Shown here: one piece after another, positions 44,877 to 53,790 of the stretch
Layout: every line of letters begins with the position of its first letter
How positions within the stretch are numbered: position 1 is the first letter of the stretch
NCBI RefSeq assembly: GCF_004299445.1
Contig: NZ_SCTC01000035.1
Location: forward strand, 1 to 64,000
Reading direction: 5' to 3'
Origin: Phenylobacterium sp.
Lineage (GTDB): Bacteria; Pseudomonadota; Alphaproteobacteria; Caulobacterales; Caulobacteraceae
Length of the DNA: 64,000 bases
Translations under genes and position numbers: made by a program
The notes under the pieces: generated by a model
Seen by the model: the letters and a program-made list of their open reading frames with translations, nothing else
Databases searched by the model: none
Told to the model about the DNA's origin: nothing

Positions 44877-44973
44877 CGACAAGCCTGCAATCCCCGCGCG
44901 GAATACGTGAGGCTGACGGGGAGACGTCGCCGCCCAACCCCACCCCTAGGCCAAGCTGAAAATTTGCCGCCCA

Positions 44974-45543
44974 TCAGCCGCGGAGCCTCTGCGAGAGCTG
45001 CCGGACCGCCGCCTGGATGTGCTGCTCGATCATCTTGACCGACACCCCCATCGCCTGGGCCGTCTCCTTCTGGCTGAGCCCGTCCAGCTTATGCAGCCGG
45101 AACGCCTTGCCCATCTGGGGCGGCAGGGCGGCGACCGCCTCGGCCAACAGGCGCACCCGCTCGCGCGAGATGACCACCTCGTCCGCCGCCAGCTCGCTCG
45201 AGACTTCCTCGTCGCCGATCGAGGCGCGGGTCTCGCGGCGCCAGTCGGCGCTGCGCTTCGATGACCGCTGCGTGCTGCGCACGTGGTCGACCAGCAGGTT
45301 CGCCGCCATCCGGTAGAGCAACGCAGAGGGAGCGCGGACGTCCCCGTCATCGGCCGACAACGCCGCGACCTTCAGATACAGGTCCTGCAGCAGGTCCTCG
45401 GCCGTGGCCATGCAACGGGTGCGCGCCGCCAGGAACAGGAGAAGGTTCTCCCGTTTCTCGAAGAAGGCCTGGGCCAGCGGCGTGTGGTCCGCCGGTCGCT
45501 GTGAGGGCCTCGAAGGCGCCAACGCGTCTCCCCTTGCCGCCAA
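44974..45543 (-). CDS. ECF sigma factor, FecI-type (second set)
   Basis: Sigma factor of 189 residues. Region 2 includes ATAEDLLQDLYLKVAAL and LLYRMAANLLVDHVRS; region 4 includes ALPPQMGKAFRLHKLDGLSQ and the helix-turn-helix AQAMGVSVKMIEQHIQAAVR. The start is a TTG at 45543, and the N-terminal 20 residues are uncertain. It begins the minus-strand operon with fecR and the receptor gene. Confidence 0.88.
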   Translation of the reverse strand: MAARGDALAPSRPSQRPADHTPLAQAFFEKRENLLLFLAARTRCMATAEDLLQDLYLKVAALSADDGDVRAPSALLYRMAANLLVDHVRSTQRSSKRSADWRRETRASIGDEEVSSELAADEVVISRERVRLLAEAVAALPPQMGKAFRLHKLDGLSQKETAQAMGVSVKMIEQHIQAAVRQLSQRLRG

Positions 45544-45733
45544 AGGCGTCGCTGGTGATTCAATCCCTGGGGCATGGCCAAAGTTGGAGCGTTAGCCAAG
45601 CGAATTCACCTATACCCCAGGCCGAGCGCGCCGCCGCGCCATCGCATCGGCCGGCGACACCGACGCCGCTCACGCACAGCGGGTTCGCCATAGCGCGCAA
45701 AGGCACTTCCCAGCCGTCCGATCCGGCGCCAGC

Positions 45734-45749
45734 TTGCAACCGATTACAA
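45734..45749 (+). promoter_or_regulatory. LacI-type pseudo-palindrome A, upstream of the first GMC operon
   Basis: TTGCAACCGATTACAA is a 16-bp pseudo-palindrome, 6 of 8 positions symmetric, with a central CG as in LacI-family operators. It lies 19 bases upstream of the GTG start at 45769. It shares the GATTACA half with site B and its complement TGTAATC with site C. Confidence 0.55.
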
Positions 45750-45768
45750 GAAGCCGACGGGAGGGAAC

Positions 45769-47466
45769 GTGGCCGAACCCTATGACGTGATCATCGTCGG
45801 CTCCGGGGCGGGCGGCGGCATGAGCGCCTATCACCTGACCAAATCCGGCCTGAAGGTGCTGATGCTCGAGGCTGGACGGGACTATGACCCGACCACCGAA
45901 ACCCCGATGTTCAACACGAACGCCCAGGCGCCCCTGCGCGGCGCCTCGACACCCGACAAGCCGTTCGGCTTCTACGACGCTACCGTGGACGGCGGCTGGG
46001 AGGTGCCCAACGAGCCCTACACGGTGGCCGAGGGCTCGGAGGAATTCACCTGGTGGCGCCCGCGCATGCTGGGCGGACGGACGAACCACTGGGGCCGCAT
46101 CTCGCTGCGTTTCGGGCCGCTCGACTTCAAGCCGCGCTCGCGCGACGGCATGGGCCATGACTGGCCGATCACCTACGACGACCTCGCCCCCTGGTACGAC
46201 AAGACCGAGAAGCTGATCGGCGTCAGCGGCGCCGCCCCGCCGCGCAGCCTGACCAACACGCCCGACTCGCCGCCCGGGTGCCTCATGGAGAACCCGCCCC
46301 CGCGCGCTTTCGAGCTGTTCTACGCGCGCGCCTTCGAGGCCATGGGCATCCCCGTCGTGCCCATGCACGGCGCCGTGGTCACCCAGGCGATGGAGGGCCG
46401 CAACACCTGCATCTTCTCCACCCCCTGCGGCCGAGGCTGCCAGATCGGAGCCAATTTCCAGTCGACCACCGTGCTGATCCCGCCGGCGATGGCGACGAAG
46501 AACCTGACCATCATCACCAACGCCCTGGTTTATCAGGTCGACCTGGACGCGTCCGGCAAGGCCAAGGGCGTCAGCTACGTCGACCGGGTCTCGGGCGAGC
46601 ACCGCTCGGCCACGGCCAGGGTGGTCGTGCTGGCGGCAGGGTCGGGCGAGACCGCCCGCATCCTTCTGAATTCCAAGAGCGCGAAGTTCCCCGACGGCCT
46701 CTGCAACGGCGAGGGCATGGTCGGCCGCTACCTGATGGACACCGTGGGCCTGAACGTCACCGGCCAGTTCCCGGCGCTGGAGGGCCTGCCGCCCACCAAC
46801 GACGACGGCATGAGTGTCGAGCATCTCTACGTGCCGTGGTGGGGCTACGACAAGCACAAGGAGCTAGGCTTCCCGCGCGGCTATCACGTCGAGATCGGCG
46901 GCGGCCGCCAGATGCCGTCGATGGGCCTGGGCCGCCTGATCGCCGACGACGAGGTCAGCGTCGGAGACGCGCTGCGGGCCAAGCTGCGCCAGCGCTACGG
47001 CTCGATCATCAGCTTCAACGGCCGCGGCGAAATGATCCCGAACGACGACTGCTACTGCGAACTGGATCCGACCGTAAAAGACAAGTGGGGCATTCCCGTC
47101 CTGCGCTTCCACTGGAAGTGGGGCGAGCACGAGACGAAGCAGGCGGCCCACATGGTCACCACCTTCCTGGAGGTGATCGACAAGCTGGGCGGCAGGCCGA
47201 TCGGCAAGGTCGAGCGCGACGGCAAGAAGGCCATCTCCAAGGGTGGCGAGATGATCCACGAGGTGGGCACCGTGCGGATGGGCGCCTCGGACAGGGACTC
47301 GGTCGTGAACCAGTACGGTCAGGCCTGGGCGGTCCCGAACCTGTTCGTGACCGACGGGGCGGTGATGGTGTCCAGTCCCGACAAGAACCCGACGCTCTCG
47401 ATCATCGCCCTGGCCTGGCGATCGAGCGATCACCTGGCGCAGATGGCCAAGCGAGGTGAGCTGTGA
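45769..47466 (+). CDS. GMC-family oxidoreductase (glycoside/sugar dehydrogenase), copy 1
   Basis: FAD enzyme of 565 residues. The dinucleotide motif DVIIVGSGAGGGMSAYHLTK is at residues 6-25, the flavin loop is RMLGGRTNHWGRISLR, the conserved cysteine-rich segment is STPCGRGCQIGANFQS, and the C-terminal catalytic region is GEMIHEVGTVRMG with a terminal NPTLSIIALAWRSSDHLA. GMC proteins paired with a gluconate-2-dehydrogenase-subunit-3 protein oxidise sugars, often at C3 of glycosides. The GTG start follows GGGAGGGAAC. Its last bases overlap the subunit-3 gene by four, so the two are coupled. Confidence 0.9.
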   Translation: MAEPYDVIIVGSGAGGGMSAYHLTKSGLKVLMLEAGRDYDPTTETPMFNTNAQAPLRGASTPDKPFGFYDATVDGGWEVPNEPYTVAEGSEEFTWWRPRMLGGRTNHWGRISLRFGPLDFKPRSRDGMGHDWPITYDDLAPWYDKTEKLIGVSGAAPPRSLTNTPDSPPGCLMENPPPRAFELFYARAFEAMGIPVVPMHGAVVTQAMEGRNTCIFSTPCGRGCQIGANFQSTTVLIPPAMATKNLTIITNALVYQVDLDASGKAKGVSYVDRVSGEHRSATARVVVLAAGSGETARILLNSKSAKFPDGLCNGEGMVGRYLMDTVGLNVTGQFPALEGLPPTNDDGMSVEHLYVPWWGYDKHKELGFPRGYHVEIGGGRQMPSMGLGRLIADDEVSVGDALRAKLRQRYGSIISFNGRGEMIPNDDCYCELDPTVKDKWGIPVLRFHWKWGEHETKQAAHMVTTFLEVIDKLGGRPIGKVERDGKKAISKGGEMIHEVGTVRMGASDRDSVVNQYGQAWAVPNLFVTDGAVMVSSPDKNPTLSIIALAWRSSDHLAQMAKRGEL

Positions 47467-48065
47467 GCGACGAACAGCAACCTTATGTCCGGAAGATCGA
47501 CCGCCGCACGGCGCTGACCTGGATCGGCGTGGTCGGGGCGGCCACCGCCGTCGGCGCCGGCGTCGTGGTGTATGGCCCGAAGATCGGCGGCAAGACCCCG
47601 GGGACCAAGGGCTACGGCACAGACCCCAAGCTGGTCGAGCCCGCGCCCGCCCCGTGGCCGCGCCTGCTCAGCGACGGCGAGCTGCAGGCGGCGGCCGCGC
47701 TCAGCGACTTCATCCTGCCGGCCTCGGCGACCGCGCCGGCGGCCACGGCGCTGGGGATCCCCGATTTCATCGACGAATGGATCAGCGCCCCCTACCCCGA
47801 CCAGGAGAAGGACCGGCCCCTGATCCGCAACGGCCTGAAGGCGCTGGGCCCGAAGCCCGATGCGGCGAAGCTGTCGGCGCTGCCCAAGGCCAGTCCCGAT
47901 TTCTTCAAGCGGTTCCGCTACCTTGTGGTCGGCGCCTATTACACGACCGAGGCCGGGTTCAAGGACCTGGGCTACATCGGCAACGTCTCCCGCGCGACCG
48001 ACCCGGGACCATCGGCCGAGGTGAAGGCCGCGCTGGAACGCGAACTGGCCAAGCTGGGGCTTTAG
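47463..48065 (+). CDS. Gluconate 2-dehydrogenase subunit 3-like protein, copy 1
   Basis: Small partner subunit of 200 residues. A twin-arginine-like signal (DRRTALTWIGVVGAATAVGA) should export it, and probably the GMC enzyme with it, to the periplasm. The body contains LSDFILPASATAPAATALGI, FIDEWI and FKRFRYLVVGAYYTTEAGF, typical of the family (PF13618). The GTG start overlaps the GMC stop. No cytochrome c subunit gene is adjacent, so the electron acceptor is unknown. Confidence 0.87.
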   Translation: MSDEQQPYVRKIDRRTALTWIGVVGAATAVGAGVVVYGPKIGGKTPGTKGYGTDPKLVEPAPAPWPRLLSDGELQAAAALSDFILPASATAPAATALGIPDFIDEWISAPYPDQEKDRPLIRNGLKALGPKPDAAKLSALPKASPDFFKRFRYLVVGAYYTTEAGFKDLGYIGNVSRATDPGPSAEVKAALERELAKLGL

Positions 48066-48076
48066 GAGTGCGGGCG

Positions 48077-48757
48077 ATGAAGACGGTTCTGATCCTGGCC
48101 GCGCTCGCCTGCGCGGGACCGGCGATGGCGGCGGACAACACTCTTTCGGCGTCCGAGCGGAAGGCCGGCTGGAAGCTCCTGTTCGACGGCAAGTCGATGG
48201 ACGCCTGGCGCACGTTCAAGAAGCCCGCATCCGACTGGAAGGTCGTCGATGGCGCGCTGGCGCCCGAGCCGAAGGTCTCCGGCGACCTGATGACGAAGGA
48301 GACGTTCGGGAGCTTCGAACTGGCCTTCGACTGGAGGATCAGCCCCCGGGGCAATTCGGGGGTCATGTACCGCGTCACCGAGGCCGGTCAGCAGAGCTAC
48401 TGGTCCGGTCCGGAGTACCAGGTGCTGGACAACAGCCGGGGCGAACCCCCGCTGCAGCGGGCCGGCGCCCTCTACGACCTCTATGCGCCCACGGTCGACG
48501 CCACGAAGCCGGTCGGCGAGTTCAACCGCTCGCGCCTGATTGTGAACGGCGCCCACGTCGAACACTGGCTGAACGGCCAGAAGGTGGCCGAGTACGAACT
48601 GGGCTCGCCCGAGTTCAAGGCCAAGGTCGCCGCGTCCAAGTTCCGGGCCTGGCCGTTCGGGACCAGCCCCACGGGCCACATCGCGCTCCAGAACCATGGC
48701 GATGAGGTCTGGTACAAGAACTTGAAGGTGCGGGTCTTAGCTCCTGCGTCGCGGTAG
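48077..48757 (+). CDS. DUF1080 (3-keto-glycoside hydrolase/lyase) protein, copy 1
   Basis: Exported jelly-roll protein of 226 residues with a signal peptide (MKTVLILAALACAGPAMAA). Family marks are WKLLFDGKSMDAWR, FELAFDWRISPRGNSGVMYR, GPEYQVLDN and GHIALQNHGDEVWYKNLKV. Members of this family cleave 3-keto-glycosides, which suits a place right behind a sugar 3-dehydrogenase. The ATG at 48077 has AGGAG 8 bases upstream. It lies 11 bases after the subunit-3 gene. Confidence 0.88.
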   Translation: MKTVLILAALACAGPAMAADNTLSASERKAGWKLLFDGKSMDAWRTFKKPASDWKVVDGALAPEPKVSGDLMTKETFGSFELAFDWRISPRGNSGVMYRVTEAGQQSYWSGPEYQVLDNSRGEPPLQRAGALYDLYAPTVDATKPVGEFNRSRLIVNGAHVEHWLNGQKVAEYELGSPEFKAKVAASKFRAWPFGTSPTGHIALQNHGDEVWYKNLKVRVLAPASR

Positions 48758-48779
48758 CGACGGCGGGAGAGCTGAGAAG

Positions 48780-49322
48780 CTAGGTCGCCCAGGCGCGTCC
48801 GATCTCCTTCATGGGCACGCAGCCCTTGAAGTCGCCCGGCACCGGGTCGTAGCGCAGTGTCACCGTCGCCCCCGGCTTCGAGGTGAAGTAGCCGATGGTC
48901 ATCAGGTCCTTCAGTGCGCCGAACGGGTGAGGCTGGGGTCGCGCGGCCGTGGCCTCCTGGTCGTAGCGGATGAGCATGGCGCCCTGCTGGGCCGCCGTCA
49001 GCGCTACGAAACCCGCGCCGTGGGCGGCCTTGGCGTCGGTGTCCAGCTTGTCGAGACCGCTCTTGATGAAGCCGGCCTGCATCGGATCGCACCAGCCCTT
49101 CAGGGCCTTGTCGACCATCTGCGGCACGCCGGCCTCGCGGGCCCCTGGCGTGTCGGTCTTGGGGTAGACCAGCTCGGCCACGACATCGAGGATCTGGGCC
49201 TGCGCGGCGGTCAGCGCCGTGGGCGTCCAGCCCAGGGCCGGCTGGGCCCAGGCATAGCCGCCCGACCCCGCGGCGATGGTCAGCGATAGGCCGAAGAGGG
49301 CGTCGCGTCGGTTCATCAGCAT
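48780..49322 (-). CDS. Gluconate 2-dehydrogenase subunit 3-like protein, copy 2
   Basis: Protein of 180 residues with a Tat-type signal (MLMNRRDALFGLSLTIAAGS). The conserved core is LDVVAELVYPKTDTPGAREA, FIKSGLDKLD and DLMTIGYFTSKPGA. The ATG at 49322 follows GGGGAGGACGGG. It lies 14 bases after the second GMC gene on the minus strand. Convergent with the DUF1080 gene of the first operon. Confidence 0.87.
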   Translation of the reverse strand: MLMNRRDALFGLSLTIAAGSGGYAWAQPALGWTPTALTAAQAQILDVVAELVYPKTDTPGAREAGVPQMVDKALKGWCDPMQAGFIKSGLDKLDTDAKAAHGAGFVALTAAQQGAMLIRYDQEATAARPQPHPFGALKDLMTIGYFTSKPGATVTLRYDPVPGDFKGCVPMKEIGRAWAT

Positions 49323-49336
49323 CGTCCCGTCCTCCC

Positions 49337-51067
49337 CTAGAGCTCGCCGCGTTTCTTGGCGTTCACCGCGTGGTCCGCCGCGCGCGCCGTCAGCGCCATG
49401 TAGGTCAGCGACGGATTTACGCACGACGCCGAGGTCATGGCCGCGCCGTCGGTGACATAGACGTTCTTGCACTCGTGGACCTGGTTATGGGCGTTCAGCA
49501 CCGAGGTCTTCGGGTCGCGGCCCATGCGCGCCGTGCCCATCTCGTGGATGCCCAGGCCGATCGCATAATCGCCGTCCACCGGCTGAACATTCTTGAACCC
49601 GGCCGCCTCCATCATCTCCATCGCCGTGGCGATCATGTCCTTCCGCATCTTCTGCTCGTTCTCCTTGATCGAGGCGTCGAAGGTGAGCGTCGGCAGGCCG
49701 TACTTGTCTTTTTTGTCCTTGTTCAGCGTCACGCGGTTGTCGGCATAGGGCAGGATCTCGCCGAAGCCGCCCAGGCGCGCGATCCACGGACCCGGCTGGG
49801 TCAGCTCAGCCTTGCGGTCGGCGCCCAGGCCGGGCGCGCCGATGGCCCGCGTCCAGCTGGGCCGCCCGGCGCCACCCTGGAAGCCAAAGCCGCGCAGATA
49901 GTCCTTCTTGGTCGCCGCGTCGCCCAGGTTCCGGAAGCGCGGGATGTAGACGCCGTTCGGCCGCCGGCCCGAATAGTAGTGCTCCTCGAAGCCGGGCGCC
50001 TCGGCCTGGGCGCCGACGCCCAGGTGATGGTCCATGATGTTGCGGCCCAGTTGGTCGCTGCCGTTGCCGAACCCGTTCTCGAACCGGCTCGAGGTGGAGT
50101 TCATCATGATCCAGGTGGAGCCCAGTGCGCTGGCGCACAGGAACAGCACGTCGGCGTAGAACTCCTCCTCCTGGCCGCTTTCGGCGTCGAGGATGCGGAC
50201 GCCGTCGGCGCGGTTCTTCTTCGGGTCGTGCAGGATGGTGGTGACGATCGAGTTCGGGCGGATCTTCAGGTTGCCCGTCCGCTCGGCCGCCACCAGCGTC
50301 GCCGAGTTCGAGCTGAAGTAGGCGCCGAACGGGCAGCCCTGGATGCAGCGGTTGCGGTGCTGGCACTTGCCGCGGCCCAGGGCCAGCTGCTCCTCGGTGG
50401 GCGCGGTCAGGTTGGCGGTGCGGCCGATGGTGACCCGGCGCTCGGGGTAGCGCGCCTCGACGCCCTTCTTCAGCACCTCCTCGACACAGTTGAACTCCAT
50501 CGGCGGCTGGAAGACGCCGTCCGGCAGCTGCGGCAGACCTTCCTTGCGACCGCTGACGCCGGCGAAGCGCTCGACGTAGTCGTACCACGGGGCCAGGTCG
50601 GCGTAGCGGATCGGCCAGTCGACGCCGATGCCCTCCTTGGCGTTCGCCTCGAAGTCCTGCGGCGAATGGCGATAGCTCTGCCGGGCCCACATCAGCGAGC
50701 GGCCCCCCACGTGATAGCCGCGGATCCAGTCGAAGCGCTGCTTCTCTTCGTAGGGGTTCTCGTCGTCACGGACGAACAGGTGCTGGGTGTACTCGGTCAG
50801 CGCATAACCGGTGCGCTGCTGGGCCGGGTACTTGGCCTTCATCTCGGCGTCGGGCAGGCGGCCCAGGGGATACCGGGTCTCCCACGGGTCCAGAGTGGCG
50901 GTCTTGTAGCCGGTGATGTGCGGCATCGGCCCGCCGCGCTCGAGCACCAGCACCTTCAGGCCCTTCTCGGTCAGCTCCTTGGCCGCCCAGCCGCCCGCGA
51001 TCCCGCTGCCCACGACGATGGCGTCGTAGGTGTTCTCCTTGCGCCAGCGCGTGTTGAGGTTCGCCAT
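49337..51067 (-). CDS. GMC-family oxidoreductase, copy 2
   Basis: FAD enzyme of 576 residues. The dinucleotide motif is DAIVVGSGIAGGWAAKELTE, the substrate/flavin loop is YHVGGRSLMWARQSYRHS, the Cys-rich segment is CQHRNRCIQGCPFGAYFSS, and the catalytic C-terminal part is GLGIHEMGTARMGRDPKTSV with NPSLTYMALTARAADHAV. The ATG at 51067 follows GGGGAAGGGAAC. The extra cysteines resemble those of ferredoxin-like or disulfide clusters seen in fructose/gluconate dehydrogenase-type members. It is divergent from the DUF1080 gene across operator site B. Confidence 0.9.
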   Translation of the reverse strand: MANLNTRWRKENTYDAIVVGSGIAGGWAAKELTEKGLKVLVLERGGPMPHITGYKTATLDPWETRYPLGRLPDAEMKAKYPAQQRTGYALTEYTQHLFVRDDENPYEEKQRFDWIRGYHVGGRSLMWARQSYRHSPQDFEANAKEGIGVDWPIRYADLAPWYDYVERFAGVSGRKEGLPQLPDGVFQPPMEFNCVEEVLKKGVEARYPERRVTIGRTANLTAPTEEQLALGRGKCQHRNRCIQGCPFGAYFSSNSATLVAAERTGNLKIRPNSIVTTILHDPKKNRADGVRILDAESGQEEEFYADVLFLCASALGSTWIMMNSTSSRFENGFGNGSDQLGRNIMDHHLGVGAQAEAPGFEEHYYSGRRPNGVYIPRFRNLGDAATKKDYLRGFGFQGGAGRPSWTRAIGAPGLGADRKAELTQPGPWIARLGGFGEILPYADNRVTLNKDKKDKYGLPTLTFDASIKENEQKMRKDMIATAMEMMEAAGFKNVQPVDGDYAIGLGIHEMGTARMGRDPKTSVLNAHNQVHECKNVYVTDGAAMTSASCVNPSLTYMALTARAADHAVNAKKRGEL

Positions 51068-51145
51068 GTTCCCTTCCCCATCGGGCCGCCGGCCGTGCCG
51101 ACATGCCTCGCGAGCGGTTCTCCCGCTTCCGTTCGGCAGCGTTTC

Positions 51146-51161
51146 ATGAAATGGATTACAT
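51146..51161. promoter_or_regulatory. LacI-type pseudo-palindrome B, divergent promoter region
   Basis: ATGAAATGGATTACAT (6 of 8 symmetric) stands between the divergent GMC (start 51067) and DUF1080 (start 51185) genes. On the other strand it agrees with site C at 14 of 16 bases. It overlaps the smaller palindrome TTTCATGAAA (51142-51151). Confidence 0.55.
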
Positions 51162-51184
51162 CGCAAGGCCGGGAGGAAGGCTGG

Positions 51185-51973
51185 ATGACCCGAGATCGGG
51201 CTGTATGGGGCGTGCTGTTGGCCCTCGTCTGTACGACGTCGACAACCGCCGCCGAGCGCTGGAAGCCGCTGTTCGACGGCAAGACCCTGAACGGCTGGAC
51301 GCCCAAGATCTTGGGCTCGCCCGCCGGGGAGAACGTCCGCGACACCTTCATCGTGAAGGACGGCGCGATCACGGTCTCGTACGCCGGCTACGAGCGGTTT
51401 CAGAACCGCTTCGGACACCTGTTCTACAAGACCCCGTTCAAGGCCTACCGCCTGCGCCTCAAGTACAAGGTGCTTGAGCCGCCGCTGCCCGACACGCCGG
51501 GCTGGGCCCGCTCGAACTCCGGCGTGATGTTCCACAGCCAGAGCCCGGAAAGCATGGGCCTGAACCAGCCGTTCCCGGTCTCGGTCGAGTTCCAGATCCT
51601 GGGCGCCGATGGGCCGAAGCCTCGCCCGACGGGCAACGTCTGCACGCCCGGCGTCTCGATCACGCTGAATGGCTCCAGACAGCCCGTGCACTGCTCCGAC
51701 TCCTCCGGCCCGACGATCCCCAACGGGACATGGGTCGACCTCGAGCTGGAGGTGACGCCGAAGGGCGTGGCGACCGAGAAGATCAACGGCGTGGTCGTGC
51801 ACACCTACAGCGACATCGCCCTCGACCCCGCCGACCCGATGGCCGCCGCTGACGCGAAGCGGCTGATCGAGGCCCGCGGCGGCGCGCTGCCCGTGACCGA
51901 GGGCTACATCGCCCTCCAGAGCGAGGGCCATCCCATCGCGTTCAAGGACATCGAGATTCTCGTGCTGAAGTAG
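51185..51973 (+). CDS. DUF1080 (3-keto-glycoside hydrolase/lyase) protein, copy 2
   Basis: Exported protein of 262 residues with a signal peptide (VWGVLLALVCTTSTTAAE). The jelly-roll marks are WKPLFDGKTLNGWTPK, RLRLKYKVLEPPLPDT, RSNSGVMFHSQ, VSVEFQILGADGPKPRPTGN and EGYIALQSEGHPIAFKDIEI. The ATG at 51185 follows GGAGGAAGG. It is longer than copy 1 and has the extra CTPG...HCSDSSGPTIP insertion. Probably coregulated with the divergent GMC gene. Confidence 0.88.
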   Translation: MTRDRAVWGVLLALVCTTSTTAAERWKPLFDGKTLNGWTPKILGSPAGENVRDTFIVKDGAITVSYAGYERFQNRFGHLFYKTPFKAYRLRLKYKVLEPPLPDTPGWARSNSGVMFHSQSPESMGLNQPFPVSVEFQILGADGPKPRPTGNVCTPGVSITLNGSRQPVHCSDSSGPTIPNGTWVDLELEVTPKGVATEKINGVVVHTYSDIALDPADPMAAADAKRLIEARGGALPVTEGYIALQSEGHPIAFKDIEILVLK

Positions 51974-52041
51974 GCTCTGCCGCCGGAACATCGCGACGCC
52001 GGCCACGTTCGGATGCCCTGTCATTCAAGGAGACTGGGACC

Positions 52042-52557
52042 ATGCCGAACGATAAACCCCTGGACGCCGTCGCCCTGCTCAAGGCCGACCATCGCACGGT
52101 CGAAGACCTGTTCGCCAAGTTCGAAGCCGCCAAGGCCGACGGTAAGAAGCGCGCGCTGGCCGAGCAGATCTGCATGGAGCTGACCGTCCACGCCAAGATC
52201 GAGGAAGACGTCTTCTATCCGGCCTGCGAGGGCGCGGTGGAGGAAGACCTGCTGAAGGAGGCCTATGTCGAGCACGACTCGGCCAAGGTGCTGATCGCCG
52301 AGATCGAGGCCGGCGGCCCCGACGACGAGTTCTACGACGCCAAGGTCAAGGTGCTGTCAGAGATGATCGAGCACCACGTCAAGGAAGAGGAGCAGCGAGC
52401 CGAGGGCATGTTCGCCCAGGCGCGCAAGGCCGGCCTCGACATGGACGCTCTGGGCGAACGCATGGCGGCCGAGAAGCAAGAGCTCATCGCCAGCTACAAG
52501 TCGTCGGGCCTGCCCCGGCCGGAGGCGGCCACCCTGACGGGCACGACGCTCGCCTGA
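52042..52557 (+). CDS. Hemerythrin HHE-domain protein
   Basis: Four-helix iron protein of 171 residues. The HHE ligands are visible in KADHRTVEDLF, ELTVHAKIEEDVFYP, YVEHDSAKVLI and EMIEHHVKEEEQ. Such proteins bind oxygen or NO, or protect iron-sulfur centres. The start follows AAGGAGACTGGGACC. It overlaps the next gene by one base. It is probably unrelated in function to the sugar genes on either side. Confidence 0.9.
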   Translation: MPNDKPLDAVALLKADHRTVEDLFAKFEAAKADGKKRALAEQICMELTVHAKIEEDVFYPACEGAVEEDLLKEAYVEHDSAKVLIAEIEAGGPDDEFYDAKVKVLSEMIEHHVKEEEQRAEGMFAQARKAGLDMDALGERMAAEKQELIASYKSSGLPRPEAATLTGTTLA

Positions 52558-52835
52558 TGGGAAACCCCTGGATGCGCCTGGGCCTGAACGCCTGGGCGCT
52601 GGGCCTCGAGTCCTCGGCGGTCATCGGCCTGCGCACGCTGAAGATCGCCGCGGGCGGGGCCGAGGCCGAGGCCGAGACCCGCCGAATGGTCTCGGAGAAG
52701 ATCGACTCGGTCCTGGCGCTACAGATGCTGGCCCTGACGGGCGGGCTGGGCGCCACGCCGCATCGCGCGGCGACCCGGACCGTCGCCCACTACCGCAGGA
52801 AAGTCCGCGCCAACCGCCGCCGGCTGGGCGCCTAG
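52557..52835 (+). CDS. Small hypothetical protein following the hemerythrin gene
   Basis: Protein of 92 residues: an amphipathic helix (NAWALGLESSAVIGLRTLKI), a charged segment (MVSEKIDSVLALQMLALTGG) and a basic C-terminus (AHYRRKVRANRRRLGA). Proteins of this pattern resemble short phasin-like products in alphaproteobacteria, but the match is weak. The ATG overlaps the hemerythrin stop (TGATGG), implying coupled translation. Confidence 0.7.
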   Translation: MGNPWMRLGLNAWALGLESSAVIGLRTLKIAAGGAEAEAETRRMVSEKIDSVLALQMLALTGGLGATPHRAATRTVAHYRRKVRANRRRLGA

Positions 52836-53788
52836 AGAAACACCTCGGCCAGGGCCAGGCCGCGTTCGCCGGCGATGCCGTAGACCATGTAGAGGCGGCC
52901 CTGCTCCTCGAAGAAGAACGGGTCGCGCAGCTGGTTGACCGGTCGCTCGATGGCGCCGCGGACCGAAGGTTCGGCTGGAAGCTGCGCGCCTTCCCAGTCG
53001 CGCTCGGGCCTCAGGATCTCGACAGGCTCGGACTGCGTCCAGGTCTCCCATGGGCCGCGGGCGTCGATCGTGGTGAGATAGATGCGCTCAGGCGCATCGC
53101 CCACCTGTGTCCAGGCCACCTTCAGTTGGTCGCCGCGGACCAGGACCGTCCCATGGCGCATGTTCATGTTGAACAGGCGCGGGCCGGTCTCGAAGCCGGA
53201 CAATGGGTCCTTCGAGCGGTAGAACTGGCCCGGCATCGCCATGGCGTAGGTCATTCCGCGGAAGGGAAAGGCGCGCCAATAGGTCAGCCCCAGGATCTCA
53301 GACCCCGCCGAGGCGAATGCGAGGCCGTCCGGCGAGGTGGCGACGCGGGTCACCTGTTCGTTGGGCAGCCGCTCCAGGCCGTGGAAGTACATGACGAACC
53401 GCCGCCGCTCATGATCGACATGCACGTCGGGCGAGGCGATGTGGCCGCCCTTCAGGTTCGTCGGAAACGGCGTCTGCTCGATGCGCAGAACGCCCGGCGC
53501 ATGCACCCGCCAGGGCCCCTCCAGCCGGTCGGCGTAGGCCATGCGGATGTACTGGCCCACATGGTCGGCGAAGTAGAGGTAGTAGCGGCCCAACGCGCCC
53601 TTCGCCCATGCGGGCACGCGGATCAGCGAGGGCTCGGCGATGTTGGTCCCGATCGACGGATGGGTGTCGGGCGTGATGATGGGCCCCTTGCCCAGCCGCA
53701 CGGCGCGCGGGCCGGCCGCCTGGGCGAACGATCGGCCGCTGACGGCCAGGCCGGCCGCCAGCGCAAGGGTCCGGCGTCGCGTCGGCAT
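52832..53788 (-). CDS. Exported five-bladed beta-propeller, GH43/GH32-like
   Basis: Protein of 318 residues with a Tat-like signal (TRRRTLALAAGLAVSGRSFA). Blade motifs AEPSLIRVP, YYLYFADHVGQYIRMAYADR, GGHIASPDVHVDHERRRFVM and NQLRDPFFFEEQGRLYMVYG are those of GH43/62/32/68-type propellers or related glycosyl-phosphorylases. The catalytic acids cannot be assigned with confidence. It is probably part of the glycoside-degrading island. Confidence 0.75.
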   Translation of the reverse strand: MPTRRRTLALAAGLAVSGRSFAQAAGPRAVRLGKGPIITPDTHPSIGTNIAEPSLIRVPAWAKGALGRYYLYFADHVGQYIRMAYADRLEGPWRVHAPGVLRIEQTPFPTNLKGGHIASPDVHVDHERRRFVMYFHGLERLPNEQVTRVATSPDGLAFASAGSEILGLTYWRAFPFRGMTYAMAMPGQFYRSKDPLSGFETGPRLFNMNMRHGTVLVRGDQLKVAWTQVGDAPERIYLTTIDARGPWETWTQSEPVEILRPERDWEGAQLPAEPSVRGAIERPVNQLRDPFFFEEQGRLYMVYGIAGERGLALAEVFL

Positions 53789-53790
53789 GT

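Noticed and set aside
49370..51184. Long plus-strand frame opposite the second GMC gene, joined to the DUF1080-2 frame
   Set aside because: Only the part from the ATG at 51185 has a signal peptide, a ribosome-binding site and family motifs; the upstream part is the complement of the GMC gene.
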